A stretch of 64,000 bases of DNA. Source: an uncultured Gammaproteobacteria bacterium (GTDB lineage Bacteria; Pseudomonadota; Gammaproteobacteria; Arenicellales; JAANXG01). Below, in pieces: positions 41,744-51,180 of this stretch. The stretch's first letter is position 1. Each line of letters opens with the position of its first letter. Position numbers and translations under genes: made by a program. The stretch is taken from positions 1 to 64,000 of the forward strand of contig CAMYJT010000011.1 in the NCBI GenBank assembly GCA_947258785.1. Reading direction: 5' to 3'. Under the pieces are notes generated by a model, which saw nothing but the letters and a program-made list of their open reading frames with translations, searched no databases and had not been told where the DNA came from.

Positions 41744-42679
41744 ATGCCGGTATTGGTTATTGCCGAACACGACAACCAGGCGCTCAAGCCGGCAACCCTG
41801 AATACGATCACTGCGGCCTTGGCCATCGATGCCGAGGTGGCGGTGTTGGTGGCCGGGTATGGCTGCGGCGGCGTGTCGCAATCTGCCGCGGTCATAGCCG
41901 GTGTCGACCGGGTGTTGTTGTGCGACCATGAATCTTATTTGCATCCCTTGGCCGAGAATCTGGCCGATTTAATTGCCGCCATCGCCGGCGGGTACACCCA
42001 TGTGTTGGCGCCGGCGTCGACTTTCGGAAAGAACGTGTTGCCCCGATTGGGTGCATTACTCGACGTGTCGCCGATCTCCGATATCGTCGCTGTGCAATCG
42101 CCGGACACCTTTGTGCGGCCGATCTATGCTGGCAATGCGATGGCCACGGTCAAGACCAGCGATCAAAAAATATTGGTCACCGCGCGGCCAACGGCCTTTG
42201 CCGCCGCATCCGCGGAGGGCGGGGCGGCCGCGGTGGAAGCCGTTGAGCCGGCGGCGGAGCCCGGCGATCGCGTGCGTTTCGTCGGTCAGGAGTTGACCCG
42301 GTCCGAGCGGCCCGAATTGACCAGCGCCCGGGTGGTGATTGCCGGTGGCCGTGGCTTGGGGAGCAGCGAAAATTTCAAACTGATCGAGGAACTCGCCGAT
42401 AAGCTGGGTGCTGCGGTGGGGGCGTCGCGCGCGGCGGTGGATGCCGGTTATGTGCCCAATGATTATCAGGTCGGCCAGACCGGCAAGGTGGTGGCGCCCG
42501 AGTTGTACATCGCCGTTGGCATCTCCGGGGCCATTCAGCACCTGGCCGGGATGAAGGACAGTAAGGTCATTGTGGCGATTAACAAGGACGAAGACGCGCC
42601 CATCTTCCAGGTCGCCGATTACGGTCTGGTCGGTGATTTATTCGACGCGCTGCCGAAACTTTCCGCGGCGCTGGATTGA
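41744..42679 (+). CDS. etfA: electron transfer flavoprotein alpha subunit
   Basis: EtfA carries the redox FAD. The C-terminal FAD domain has [66 protein letters not shown] and [20 protein letters not shown]. It directly follows etfB and precedes the acyl-CoA dehydrogenase by 55 bases, so donor and acceptor are encoded together. Confidence 0.97.
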   Translation: MPVLVIAEHDNQALKPATLNTITAALAIDAEVAVLVAGYGCGGVSQSAAVIAGVDRVLLCDHESYLHPLAENLADLIAAIAGGYTHVLAPASTFGKNVLPRLGALLDVSPISDIVAVQSPDTFVRPIYAGNAMATVKTSDQKILVTARPTAFAAASAEGGAAAVEAVEPAAEPGDRVRFVGQELTRSERPELTSARVVIAGGRGLGSSENFKLIEELADKLGAAVGASRAAVDAGYVPNDYQVGQTGKVVAPELYIAVGISGAIQHLAGMKDSKVIVAINKDEDAPIFQVADYGLVGDLFDALPKLSAALD

Positions 42680-42681
42680 AC

Positions 42682-42694
42682 GAGGCGACGCCTC
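42682..42694. repeat. 13-bp palindrome GAGGCG-A-CGCCTC after etfA
   Basis: A perfect short palindrome three bases after the etfA stop could fold into a small hairpin between etfA and the dehydrogenase gene. There is no T-tract, so it is not an intrinsic terminator. Confidence 0.3.
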
Positions 42695-42734
42695 CGCGTC
42701 GGCCGGTTGTCTTACGCAACAGGAGTTCTAAGCC

Positions 42735-44507
42735 ATGACAAGCTATCACGCTCCCATTCCGGAGATGATGTTTGTGTTGAAAGAGTTGGCGGACCTTGAT
42801 GGGGTGTCGGGATTGCCGGGAAACGAGGAGGCGACTCCCGACCTGATCGCTGCGGTCCTCGATGAGGCCGCCAAGGTGGCGCAGGAAGTGCTGGCGCCGC
42901 TGAATCAGGTCGGCGACCAGCAAGGATCGCGCTTGGTGGAGGACCGCGTGACTACCCCGGATGGTTGGCAGGACGCCTACCGGACGTTTATTGAAGGTGG
43001 TTGGAATTCCCTGGCTTTTGCCGAACAGTATGGAGGACAGAATTTACCCTGGCTGATTGCCACCGCCGTACAGGAGATGTGGCACGCCGCGAACATGTCC
43101 TTCGGGCTTTGTCCCATGTTGACCCAGGGCGCAGTGGAGGCTTTGATCCTGCACGGATCTCCGGAACTCAAGGACCGGTTTCTGCCCAAAATGGTCAGCG
43201 GCGAGTGGACCGGCACCATGAATCTCACCGAACCGCAGGCGGGATCCGACCTGAGCGCGGTGCGCATGAAGGCGATGCCGGAAGGCGATCACTACCGGCT
43301 GTTCGGGCAGAAAATCTTCATCACCTATGGAGACCACGACCTGACGGAGAACATCATTCACATGGTGTTGGCGCGCCTGCCGGACGCTCCGGAAGGTACC
43401 CGCGGCATGTCCCTGTTTCTGGTGCCCAAGGTGCTGGTGGATGAGCACGGCGGGCTGTCGCAGCGCAACGACGTCCGTTGCGTGTCACTGGAGCACAAGC
43501 TCGGTATTCACGCCAGCCCCACTTGTGTGCTGGCCTATGGTGATAATGAAGGTGCGGTCGGTTATTTGATCGGCGAGGAAAACCGCGGCCTGATGTACAT
43601 GTTCACGATGATGAACCTGGCGCGGCACGCCGTCGGCGTGGAGGGTTTGGCGATCGCCGAGCGCGCCTACCAGCAGGCGCGCAGCTATGCCAGGGAGCGC
43701 GTCCAGGGACGTCCGATCGGTGTCGGCGCTGGGGACCGAGCCAGCATCTGCCATCACCCCGACGTGCAACGCATGCTCATGGCCATGCGCGCGAATATCG
43801 ACGCGATGCGCGCGTTGGTGTATCTGTGGGCGTCGGCGCTGGACAAGGCCAACAAGCATCCCGACCGCGAGGAACGCGAGCGCCACTCCCAGCTCGTTGA
43901 GGTGTTGACCCCGGTGGTCAAGGGCTGGTGCACGGAGACCGGCAACGAGATTGCGTCGCTGGGTATCCAGGTCCATGGAGGCATGGGCTACATCGAGGAA
44001 ACCGGTGCGGCGCAGCACTTTCGGGACGCCCGCATCACGACCATCTACGAAGGCACCACCGGTATCCAGGCCAATGATCTGGTGGGTCGGAAGGTGCTTC
44101 GCGACCAGGGCAACGCCGCCCGTGCGCTGATTGCCTGGATGCGCGCCACCGATGTCGGTGATGTGGCAGGACTGGGTCGTGCGGTGGCTTCAAGCCTAAC
44201 CCACCTCAGCGACGCCACGGATTGGTTGCTCGACGGGGGCGGTAAAAACCCGCGCCTGGCGGCGTCGGCCTCAGACGATTACCTAAGGTTGTGGGGCGTG
44301 GTGACCGCTGGCTGGCTGCTGGCGAAGAGCGCCTCGGCCGCCGAGCGAAGCTTGACCGACGGTGATGGCGACGTGGAATTTTTAAACGGCAAGATTGCCA
44401 GCGCCCGGTATTTCGGCACCCATGTCCTGCCCCATTCCGCTGCTTTGTTGCGAGCCATTACCGAGGGGGCGGAAGCGTCGCTGGCCCTGCACCCGGAGCT
44501 GGTGTAG
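42735..44507 (+). CDS. acyl-CoA dehydrogenase, long (DmdC/FadE-like) type
   Basis: The 590-residue flavoenzyme oxidises an acyl-CoA to the enoyl-CoA and hands electrons to Etf. It has NLTEPQAGSDLSAVRMKA (FAD contact), QKIFITYGDHDL, CVSLEHKLGIHASPTC, LGIQVHGGMGYIEETGAAQH and the catalytic Glu in TIYEGTTGIQANDLVGRK. The extra C-terminal domain of about 130 residues is that of the 3-methylmercaptopropionyl-CoA dehydrogenase (DmdC) and related long acyl-CoA dehydrogenases. The substrate cannot be set from sequence. An AGGAG ribosome site is present. Confidence 0.92.
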   Translation: MTSYHAPIPEMMFVLKELADLDGVSGLPGNEEATPDLIAAVLDEAAKVAQEVLAPLNQVGDQQGSRLVEDRVTTPDGWQDAYRTFIEGGWNSLAFAEQYGGQNLPWLIATAVQEMWHAANMSFGLCPMLTQGAVEALILHGSPELKDRFLPKMVSGEWTGTMNLTEPQAGSDLSAVRMKAMPEGDHYRLFGQKIFITYGDHDLTENIIHMVLARLPDAPEGTRGMSLFLVPKVLVDEHGGLSQRNDVRCVSLEHKLGIHASPTCVLAYGDNEGAVGYLIGEENRGLMYMFTMMNLARHAVGVEGLAIAERAYQQARSYARERVQGRPIGVGAGDRASICHHPDVQRMLMAMRANIDAMRALVYLWASALDKANKHPDREERERHSQLVEVLTPVVKGWCTETGNEIASLGIQVHGGMGYIEETGAAQHFRDARITTIYEGTTGIQANDLVGRKVLRDQGNAARALIAWMRATDVGDVAGLGRAVASSLTHLSDATDWLLDGGGKNPRLAASASDDYLRLWGVVTAGWLLAKSASAAERSLTDGDGDVEFLNGKIASARYFGTHVLPHSAALLRAITEGAEASLALHPELV

Positions 44508-44579
44508 ACCCGCGGGCCGGGGCGCCGGAGGTTCCGTTAGGCTCGCGGTAAACCCGTAAGCAGAGGAGCGGTCCCCCCG

Positions 44580-44615
44580 ATGTGTCGAGTGCTTCGACTC
44601 GCAGGGTCTGTTTGA
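44580..44615 (+). other. possible 11-codon upstream reading frame before the YqaA-like gene
   Basis: An ATG at 44580 follows a purine-rich GAGGAG by about 12 bases and runs 11 codons to a TGA, ending nine bases before the ATG of the membrane protein gene. This might be a leader peptide, but the spacing is long and chance is a good explanation. Confidence 0.25.
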
Positions 44616-44623
44616 ACGGGCCC

Positions 44624-45052
44624 ATGAGCGCGTACCTGATAGTGGCGCTGAGCGCCTTTCTGGCGGCGACCCTGGTGCCTTTTTACTCCGAAGTCATATT
44701 GGTGCCGTTGTTGCTGCAGGGTCTTGATGCGGTGATGTTGTGGACGGCCGCCACCGCCGGGAATACCATGGGGGCCGCCGTCAACTGGGGCCTGGGCCGG
44801 TTTCTGTTGCACTACCAGCACCGCCCGTGGTTCCCGGTCACCCCGTACCGGCTCGGGCGCGCGCAACGCTGGTTTCAGCGCTATGGCGTGTGGAGCCTGC
44901 TGTTGGCGTGGTTACCGATCGGCGGGGATGCGTTGACCTTGGTTGCCGGGTTTCTGCGCGTGCGGTTTTGGATTTTTTTCCTTTTGACGGGCATTGGAAA
45001 GGGCGCACGCTACGCAACGGTGATCTGGTTGACATGGGCGACGGGCGTGTGA
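44624..45052 (+). CDS. YqaA/DedA-like small membrane protein
   Basis: The 142-residue protein from the ATG at 44624 has four or so membrane helices. It has the SNARE-associated/DedA-type core: FYSEVILVPLLLQ, AATAGNTMGAAVNWGLGRF, RYGVWSLLLAWLPIGGDALTL and a Gly-Lys-rich last helix (GIGKGARY). E. coli YqaA is the nearest family I can name, and such proteins are linked to membrane lipid flipping. A GTG at 44582 would add 14 residues. Confidence 0.8.
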   Translation: MSAYLIVALSAFLAATLVPFYSEVILVPLLLQGLDAVMLWTAATAGNTMGAAVNWGLGRFLLHYQHRPWFPVTPYRLGRAQRWFQRYGVWSLLLAWLPIGGDALTLVAGFLRVRFWIFFLLTGIGKGARYATVIWLTWATGV

Positions 45053-45196
45053 CCCGCGGCTCCGGTGACGCCTGTCGGTCGGGCTGCGGGGCCGCCAGCT
45101 ACGAGCGGTGGTTCCGGAGCAATGCCGGCAACCCGATGCCCACGGGCCGGATTTTCCGCAGCGTACGAACATGACTGGCAGAAAGTCGACACAAAC

Positions 45197-46543
45197 GTGA
45201 CCCGTCCGCGAACGCTGTACACCAAGGGTGAAGGTGGCTACGTCGCCTACCAGGAGTTTGGGAAGGGCCCGCTGGACATTGTGCTGGTCAACAACTGGAT
45301 GACCAACCTGGATGTCATGTGGGACGAACCGTCGCTGGCCCGTTATCTCGAACGTTTGGCCTCGTTCGCGCGGGTGGTATGTTTTGACAAACGTGGAACG
45401 GGGGTTTCGGATCCAGTGCCCTTGGCCGCGCTGCCCTCCATCGACCAGTGGATGGACGACGCCCGTGTGGTGATGGACTCCGCGGATGTCGAGCGCGCCG
45501 CCATCGTCGGTGATACCGAGGGCGGGTTGATGGCCATTGTATTCGCGGCGACCTACCCGGAGCGCACGACGGCCCTGGTTCTGATCAACTCGTTCGCCCG
45601 TTGGCTTCGGGACACCGACTACCCGGAAGGCATGCCGCCAGAGGTTGTCGATAAGTTACTGCGCAACTACGAATCCAACTGGGGCGTGACGGCGGACATT
45701 CTCGACCTGACCGCACCCAGCGTCGCTGAGGACGCCCGCTTTCGCAGCTGGTTCGAGGCCTATCAGCGGGTGACGATACCCCGTGGGGCATCGGCCGCCA
45801 TGTACCGATGGGTGGTCCAGATCGACCTGCGCTCGGTGCTGCCCAGCATCCGGGTCCCGACGCTGGTACTTAACCGCGCCGACGCCCGGCACCACCGCGC
45901 GGGGTATGGCCGCTATCTGGCCGCCCATATTTCAGGAGCCAAATACGTCGAGCTGCCCGGTGCAGACACCTTCCCCTACCACGCCGGGGAATTCATGCCG
46001 ATTCTCAATGAGGTGCAGGAGTTTTTGACCGGAGTTCGCGAGGCGCCGGTACACGATCGCATCCTCGCCACGGTGATGTTTACCGACATCGTCGGCTCGA
46101 CGAAACATGCCGCCCGGCTTGGCGATGAACGATGGCTGGATCTCAGGGAGGCGCATGACCGCATGGTTCGCGACTATCTCCAGCGGTTCAGGGGCCGAGA
46201 AATCGACCACATCGGTGACGGATTCTTGGCAACCTTCGATGGACCGGCGCGTGCGGTCGCCTGTGCGGTTGAGCTGGTGGAAGCGGTAAAGTCGTTCGGT
46301 GTGGTTCTGCGGGTGGGACTGCATACCGGTGAGATCGAACTGCGCGACGGCGGTATCGGCGGCATTGCCGTCCACATCGCATCCCGTGTCACGGACGCCG
46401 CCCGGAAGGGTGGCGTGTTGGTGTCGCGCACCGTGAGGGATCTGGTGGTCGGTTCGGGCATCGACTTCCGCAATCGTGGCTCCTTCCGTCTCGACGGTGT
46501 ACCCGGCCGGTGGGATTTGTGGGAGGTGGTCGACAATTCGTGA
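45197..46543 (+). CDS. degenerate alpha/beta-hydrolase fused to class III nucleotide cyclase
   Basis: Residues 1-275 form an alpha/beta-hydrolase domain (VAYQEFGKGPLDIVLVNNW, VCFDKRGTGVSDPV). At its nucleophile elbow it reads VGDTEGG (Thr107) where the usual GxSxGG serine would be. Residues 285-445 form a class III cyclase domain with metal-binding Asp297 (MFTDIVGST) and Asp341 (HIGDGFLATF). The adenine-contacting Lys position is Asp337 and the transition-state Asn position is His393 (AVHIASR). I use the GTG at 45197 because homologs of this fusion start close to that sequence. The frame is open to 45065, and 45122 has an ATG. Hydrolase activity is unlikely; a ligand-sensing role is inferred. 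Confidence 0.8.
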   Translation: MTRPRTLYTKGEGGYVAYQEFGKGPLDIVLVNNWMTNLDVMWDEPSLARYLERLASFARVVCFDKRGTGVSDPVPLAALPSIDQWMDDARVVMDSADVERAAIVGDTEGGLMAIVFAATYPERTTALVLINSFARWLRDTDYPEGMPPEVVDKLLRNYESNWGVTADILDLTAPSVAEDARFRSWFEAYQRVTIPRGASAAMYRWVVQIDLRSVLPSIRVPTLVLNRADARHHRAGYGRYLAAHISGAKYVELPGADTFPYHAGEFMPILNEVQEFLTGVREAPVHDRILATVMFTDIVGSTKHAARLGDERWLDLREAHDRMVRDYLQRFRGREIDHIGDGFLATFDGPARAVACAVELVEAVKSFGVVLRVGLHTGEIELRDGGIGGIAVHIASRVTDAARKGGVLVSRTVRDLVVGSGIDFRNRGSFRLDGVPGRWDLWEVVDNS

Positions 46544-46555
46544 GCACACCGGCCG

Positions 46556-47032
46556 TTACTCGTCACGCGTTGCATCCTGCAGAATGCGGCGTAGATCCCG
46601 ATGCCATTTTTCGAACACCGGTACGGTCTGTCTGGCCCGGTACAGCTCGCCGAGCTTGAGCGGATTGGGCGTGGTCATGACCACTGTGCCCCCTTGCTTT
46701 TCATAGATGAGGATTCTCATTGGCAGGAACGGGATCAGATCCGGCCGCACAACACTCAGGAAGCGCACCTCTTCGGGATCTCCGAAAAAGACAATCCGGT
46801 AGGGCGGTACCTGGTAACCGCGTTTACCGAGCCCGTAGTCGACCCGCTGCACGCGGGAGAAACGGTATCCGTTGGACTCGATGGCTTGCTGTAGTTGCGC
46901 CATGGCCTCCGGAAAAGGCATTTGCGTTTCCGCACGCAGCATGGCCGGTGGCTCACCCGCCGGCGCAGGCATGGGCATCGCCAGCGCAGACAGCATCATC
47001 AAACCTGACAGAATTCGACGACATCGAGTCAT
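46556..47032 (-). CDS. exported DUF302-family protein (second of tandem pair)
   Basis: A signal peptide (LSGLMMLSALAMPMPAPA) is followed by a DUF302-like domain with FPEAMAQLQQAIESNGYRFS, VQRVDYGLGKRGYQ, RIVFFGD, LPMRILIYEKQGGTVVMTTP. Its start codon overlaps the stop of the upstream gene by one base. It is a paralog of the next gene and, more remotely, of the gene at 4668. Confidence 0.78.
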   Translation of the reverse strand: MTRCRRILSGLMMLSALAMPMPAPAGEPPAMLRAETQMPFPEAMAQLQQAIESNGYRFSRVQRVDYGLGKRGYQVPPYRIVFFGDPEEVRFLSVVRPDLIPFLPMRILIYEKQGGTVVMTTPNPLKLGELYRARQTVPVFEKWHRDLRRILQDATRDE

Positions 47033-47541
47033 TACATGGTCCCCTCTTCCACGATCGCTTGGTAGGCCTTACTTAGGTGATCGCAGGCGGGACCTAATTC
47101 CGAATTGCCGAGAAAAGCGGCATTGATGGCCTTCGGATCCGGAGCGATTACGTAGACGCCATCCTGCCGCTCGACAATATTGACCTGGCACGGAAGAAAT
47201 ACGCCCACGCGCTCGTCCGCCTGCAGCGCCGAATACAGCATGTCGAAGTTGCAGAAGTAGAGTATGCGCGTGTGTTGATCTTCGAATTCTTCCTCGACCA
47301 ACCCAAAATTGATACTCTGTTCCCGGATCACGCGGAAGTTGTTTCCTTCGGCCGCGGCCTTGATGTGGTCAACGGTCTGCTCCAGGTTGTAGGGAGATTT
47401 CACCACGATGGCCGGGGTCCCCGCGGCGCCGGTGAACACCGGGCGATCTTCCATCGGTGGGGCGGCAAGCGGCTGCGCCAGGACAATGAGCAGCGACGAA
47501 CCGCCGAGCACTGCGGTGGATAATCTCTTAATCAGACACAT
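47032..47541 (-). CDS. exported DUF302-family protein (first of tandem pair)
   Basis: The start at 47541 is chosen because GGAG lies seven bases upstream, while the alternative at 47562 has none. A signal peptide (LIKRLSTAVLGGSSLLIVLA) precedes the DUF302-like domain: NLEQTVDHIKAAAEGNNFR, INFGLVEEEFE, FLPCQVNIVERQDGVYVIAP. DUF302 function is unknown. The AT-rich region upstream (47590-47660) probably holds the promoter. Confidence 0.78.
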   Translation of the reverse strand: MCLIKRLSTAVLGGSSLLIVLAQPLAAPPMEDRPVFTGAAGTPAIVVKSPYNLEQTVDHIKAAAEGNNFRVIREQSINFGLVEEEFEDQHTRILYFCNFDMLYSALQADERVGVFLPCQVNIVERQDGVYVIAPDPKAINAAFLGNSELGPACDHLSKAYQAIVEEGTM

Positions 47542-47589
47542 AAACGGACTCCAAATAGACAATGATAGAAACGCTCGAGATGCTGCGTC

Positions 47590-47660
47590 GCATCAACTAC
47601 ATAAGTATATAACGAAAAACTTATAATACTTCCATGCAATTAAAAGAAATTTACAATTGT
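47590..47660. promoter_or_regulatory. AT-rich divergent promoter region, DUF302 pair / speD
   Basis: This is the most AT-rich tract near this position, with several TATA-like boxes (TATATAAC, TATAATAC). It sits between the minus-strand DUF302 pair and plus-strand speD. Promoters for one or both are expected here, but no single -35/-10 pair is convincing. Confidence 0.4.
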
Positions 47661-47769
47661 GTCGCGGCTGCGCCGAGGTTAACCGGATCCCGGTCACACC
47701 GGGCGAGGCGCGCCTGGTGAATGACACCGGCGTCGGCATGCGGTAGAACAGAATCCCGGGGGACCTAAC

Positions 47770-48573
47770 TTGGCTAGAAGACTGACCAAACGCAGGTTGC
47801 ATGGGTTCAACAACCTGACCAAGACTCTGAGTTTCAATATCTATGACGTGAATTACGCGCTGACGCCCTCACAGCGGCAATCCTACATCGAGTACATTGT
47901 TGAGGCGTACAATGCGAAACGGCTCACCCACATCCTGAACGAAGTCGCCAACATTATCGGTGCGACAATCTTGAACATTGCCCACCAGGACTACGAACCG
48001 CATGGGTCCAGCGTCACCATGATGATCGCCGAACAGCCGGCGGCACTGGACGTGCCGAACACCGAGGCCCCCGGCCCGCTGCCGGACGCCGTTGTTGCGC
48101 ATCTGGACAAAAGCCACATCACCGCCCACACCTATCCGGAGAGTCACCCGCGAAACGGTATCAGCTCGTTCCGCGCGGACATCGATGTCTCGACCTGCGG
48201 CCGTATCTCACCGCTGCGGGCGCTTAATTGCCTCATCCACAGTTTCGAGTCCGATATCGTCACCTTGGATTATCGGGTGCGTGGATTTACACGGGATGTA
48301 AAGGGCAGGAAGTACTTCATCGACCACAAGATCAACTCGATTCAAAACTTTCTATCCAACGACACATTGAGGATGTATCAGACGATCGACGCAAATGTGT
48401 ATCAGGAGAACATCTTTCACACCAAGATGATCATCAACGAGATGGAACTCGACAACTACCTGTTTGGAATCGACGAGGCGGAGTTGAGCGGGCAGGAGCG
48501 GGAACGGATTCGGACAAACCTGAAACACGAAATGTTGGAGATATTCTACGGACGCAATATCCCTAAGTCCTAA
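47770..48573 (+). CDS. speD: S-adenosylmethionine decarboxylase proenzyme, E. coli type
   Basis: SpeD makes decarboxylated S-adenosylmethionine, the aminopropyl donor for spermidine. The 267-residue proenzyme aligns along its full length with E. coli SpeD. The self-cleavage site is Lys114-Ser115 in [17 protein letters not shown]; Ser115 becomes the pyruvoyl group. [37 protein letters not shown] and [11 protein letters not shown] are also kept. The start is a TTG with GGGGGAC upstream. No canonical speE is beside it; two membrane-fused synthase-like genes lie at 19.5 and 30.8 kb. Confidence 0.96.
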   Translation: MARRLTKRRLHGFNNLTKTLSFNIYDVNYALTPSQRQSYIEYIVEAYNAKRLTHILNEVANIIGATILNIAHQDYEPHGSSVTMMIAEQPAALDVPNTEAPGPLPDAVVAHLDKSHITAHTYPESHPRNGISSFRADIDVSTCGRISPLRALNCLIHSFESDIVTLDYRVRGFTRDVKGRKYFIDHKINSIQNFLSNDTLRMYQTIDANVYQENIFHTKMIINEMELDNYLFGIDEAELSGQERERIRTNLKHEMLEIFYGRNIPKS

Positions 48574-48665
48574 TGCGGCATGGGACTGGTGTAGTGTCCA
48601 ATAAACAAACCGGTGGCAGAGTCAGCAACGTCGAGTGCAACGTGTACGCAAGCCGCGTCACCAGC

Positions 48666-49298
48666 TCATGATGCGAGAAAGGGATTGGTGCGGCGCTCGG
48701 TGCCGAAGGTCGATGTCGGACCGTGTCCCGGGATGAAGCGCACATCGTCGCCCAGCGGCCACAGTTGTTCGCGGATGGATCGAACGAGCAGCCGGTGGTC
48801 GCCACGGGGGAAGTCGGTGCGCCCGATCGAGCCTTGAAACAGAACGTCGCCGACTATGGCAAGCCGTGACGGTGGATCGAAAAAGATCACATGACCCGGT
48901 GTGTGTCCTGGGCAGTGTCTCACCTCGAGCTCGATTTCGCCGAAGCGCACCGTGTCGCCTTGATCCAGCCAGCGGTCTGGTTCGAAGGTACGGCCCGCGT
49001 CGGCGCCGAATATCTGGCCCTGCTCGGGTAAGCTGTCGATCCAAAATTTGTCGTCTCGATGCGGGCCCTCAATGGACACCTTGAGAGACTCGGCCAGATC
49101 CGCCACCTGCCCGGCGTGGTCGACGTGCCCATGGGTCACCAGTATTTTTACGATCGTAACGCCGGCGTCCTCAGCAGCAGCGACGATGCGGTCGAGGTCT
49201 CCGCCGGGGTCGACGACGGCGGCCTGGCCGGTGTGTTCGCAGCACAACAACGAACTGTTCTGCGCGAACGGTGTGACCGGTGTGACGATGGCCTTCAT
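48666..49298 (-). CDS. YcbL-like metallo-beta-lactamase-fold hydrolase (glyoxalase II type)
   Basis: The start at 49298 gives MKAIVTPVTPFAQNSSLL, the normal N-terminus of this group; the frame extends 27 codons further. The metal ligands are THGHVDHAGQVADL, a His in HCPGHTPGHVIF, Asp in IVGDVLFQGSIGRTD and the final FIPGHGPTST. These match type II glyoxalase/YcbL proteins that hydrolyse thioesters such as S-lactoylglutathione. It is convergent with speD (92-base gap). Confidence 0.9.
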   Translation of the reverse strand: MKAIVTPVTPFAQNSSLLCCEHTGQAAVVDPGGDLDRIVAAAEDAGVTIVKILVTHGHVDHAGQVADLAESLKVSIEGPHRDDKFWIDSLPEQGQIFGADAGRTFEPDRWLDQGDTVRFGEIELEVRHCPGHTPGHVIFFDPPSRLAIVGDVLFQGSIGRTDFPRGDHRLLVRSIREQLWPLGDDVRFIPGHGPTSTFGTERRTNPFLAS

Positions 49299-49620
49299 TC
49301 GGGGTGAGGTCGTCAGTGTTTCAAGGGGCAGTACGTCAAAGGGTGTCGTTCGCTGAGCGTGGCGATCGAAGTATATCACCCAGGGGTTGACCGGATGGCC
49401 AGGCGGCGATCGTCCGGCCCGGAATCGTGCTGCAAATGCGCGGTGGATCGAGCCGCTCGTGTGTTAAACCGCTGTCAAGCGATCCGCAGGTTGGTCGGCG
49501 TTGGCAGCGCTGTCGCGATCGGACAACACGACGGATTGACTGCGCCGGCACCCGCCGCCGGGTGGGCGCGAGCGGCGGCCTGCAGTCGCCGATTCATGGA
49601 CCGTCGGAGTTGAGCGGGGC
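49299..49620. other. intergenic region without recognisable gene
   Basis: These 322 bases lie between the divergent YcbL-like and TauE-like genes. Short open frames exist on both strands but none has a ribosome site or a recognisable motif. A small hairpin CACCCG-N4-CGGGTG lies at about 49549-49564. Nothing else stands out. Confidence 0.5.
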
Positions 49621-50415
49621 ATGATCTGGGTGATTTACGCAGCCGCCGCGGCCATCGGCGGGTTGCTGGTCGGCCTGATCGGGACCGGCAATGCAATGGT
49701 GATCATGCCGACCCTGGCGGTGGTGTTCCCGCAGGTGCTGCCGGGTGAACACGCGTTGCGCCTGGCGACCGGCACGACCATGGCGACCATGGCCGTTGGC
49801 GCTATCGCTGTGTCGCTGGCGCAGCACCGCGCCGGACGCATCGACAGAGCGCTGCTTGAGCTCGCCGTGGCACCGTACCTCGTCGGCGCGCTTGCCGGCC
49901 CGTGGCTCGGTCGCTATCTGCCGACTGACGTCCTGAGAGTCTATCTGGCCGTTGTCATTGTTGTCGTCGCGGGGTTTTTGCTCGCCTCGCGCGCGCCGCA
50001 CCACCGATCGCACCGCGCGATCAGCGATGCTCGGATCGAGATCAGCCTGGTACTGCTGGCCATCGCGGTCTGCAGCAGTGTGGCGGGCATTGCGTCGGGC
50101 ATCTTTCTGATTCCGTATCTCACGCGCTTTGCGTTGCCGATGAAGACCATCGTGGGGACATCGACCGCGGCCGCGGCCCTGTACTCCGTGTTTGGGACCT
50201 TGGGACATGTTTCCGCGGGGTGGTCGGTGCCCGGACTGCCGGCAAACACCTTGGGATACGTTTATCTGCCCGCCTTCGCCATCATGGGATTAATCGTAGT
50301 ATTGACCGGTCCACTCGGTGTGCGCCTCGCCCACCGCGTGGCCGACGAACGCCTGAAACGTGGCTTTGCCGTGTTCCTGCTGGCCGCTGCCTGCGCCATC
50401 TTGTTTTTGTCGTGA
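49621..50415 (+). CDS. TauE/SafE-family anion permease
   Basis: The 264-residue protein has eight or so membrane helices with the two-repeat layout of the family: GGLLVGLIGTGNAMVIMPTL in the first half and CSSVAGIASGIFLIPYLTRF with GTSTAAAALYSVFG in the second. Members export sulfite, sulfoacetate or other anions. There is no adjacent sulfur gene, so the substrate is open. The start ATG directly follows a GAGCGGGGC stretch. Confidence 0.88.
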   Translation: MIWVIYAAAAAIGGLLVGLIGTGNAMVIMPTLAVVFPQVLPGEHALRLATGTTMATMAVGAIAVSLAQHRAGRIDRALLELAVAPYLVGALAGPWLGRYLPTDVLRVYLAVVIVVVAGFLLASRAPHHRSHRAISDARIEISLVLLAIAVCSSVAGIASGIFLIPYLTRFALPMKTIVGTSTAAAALYSVFGTLGHVSAGWSVPGLPANTLGYVYLPAFAIMGLIVVLTGPLGVRLAHRVADERLKRGFAVFLLAAACAILFLS

Positions 50416-50468
50416 ACGACCCGGTGAAACGACCCGGCCAGCGGTTCGAATACGGCGTTGCCCGCCGC

Positions 50469-51101
50469 TCAGTCCCTCCTCGCCGAGGCCATCGGCAGCC
50501 GGCTGATCCGTTGCATTTCCGGGTCGTTCAGCAGTTCCGGATCACGCAGGCACTCGAGAAAAAAATCCAGGGCGTCGGCGCCCCAGAACAGCTGGCCGCC
50601 GGTCACGAAGGTCGGAACCCCGAACACGCCGAGACTGGCGGCCTGTTCACCGTTATCGCGTAATCGTTGTTTGACAGCCGTCGACTGCAATAGGGTCTCC
50701 ACATCCGCAACGTGCAACCCGTTTAGAAGTTGTTGCCAGGGCTCCCGATCGTCGGGCAGGTGCCCGTCGCGCCAAACGAACCGGAATAGCCTTCGAATGA
50801 CATCGATGTCGTCGCCCAGCGCAGTGGCCAAACGCAGCAGTGGCAGGGGATTGAACGGATGCGCCGCGGGAAATCGCAATGGGATGCCCTGCCTGGCGCA
50901 CAACCACTGCAGGTGACGGTAAATGAACACCCGCTTGGGGGGAATCTCCGCCGGACCTTTGTGGCCCCAGTGACGCAGCAGTCCGGCCAGCAGCACCGGG
51001 CGGCAGTGGACGGTCAGGTCATGCGGCAAGCGGTGCCATTGTTCGCACACCATGTACGAGTAGGGCGAGATGAAGTCGAAATACCATTCTGCCTGGCTCA
51101 T
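50469..51101 (-). CDS. 2-hydroxychromene-2-carboxylate isomerase-like DsbA-family protein
   Basis: The thioredoxin-fold protein (210 residues) begins AEWYFDFISPYSYM, where a serine replaces the CxxC of DsbA, as in HCCA isomerases and kappa-class GSTs. The PFNPLPLLRLATALG and GVFGVPTFVTGG motifs (the second with the cis-Pro) and LFWGADALDFF are typical. Glutathione-dependent isomerisation is likely, but no naphthalene-type pathway lies near. It is convergent with the TauE gene. Confidence 0.88.
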   Translation of the reverse strand: MSQAEWYFDFISPYSYMVCEQWHRLPHDLTVHCRPVLLAGLLRHWGHKGPAEIPPKRVFIYRHLQWLCARQGIPLRFPAAHPFNPLPLLRLATALGDDIDVIRRLFRFVWRDGHLPDDREPWQQLLNGLHVADVETLLQSTAVKQRLRDNGEQAASLGVFGVPTFVTGGQLFWGADALDFFLECLRDPELLNDPEMQRISRLPMASARRD

Positions 51102-51180
51102 GCGTGTCACTGTTCACGGGGTGGGAGACAAAAGGTTTATACTGCGCGGCTTACAGCACGTCGTCAAACCTCGAACAACC

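Noticed and set aside
49336..49620. Small frames in the gap before the TauE-like gene
   Set aside because: No ribosome site, no conserved motif and Arg-rich composition typical of GC-rich noise.
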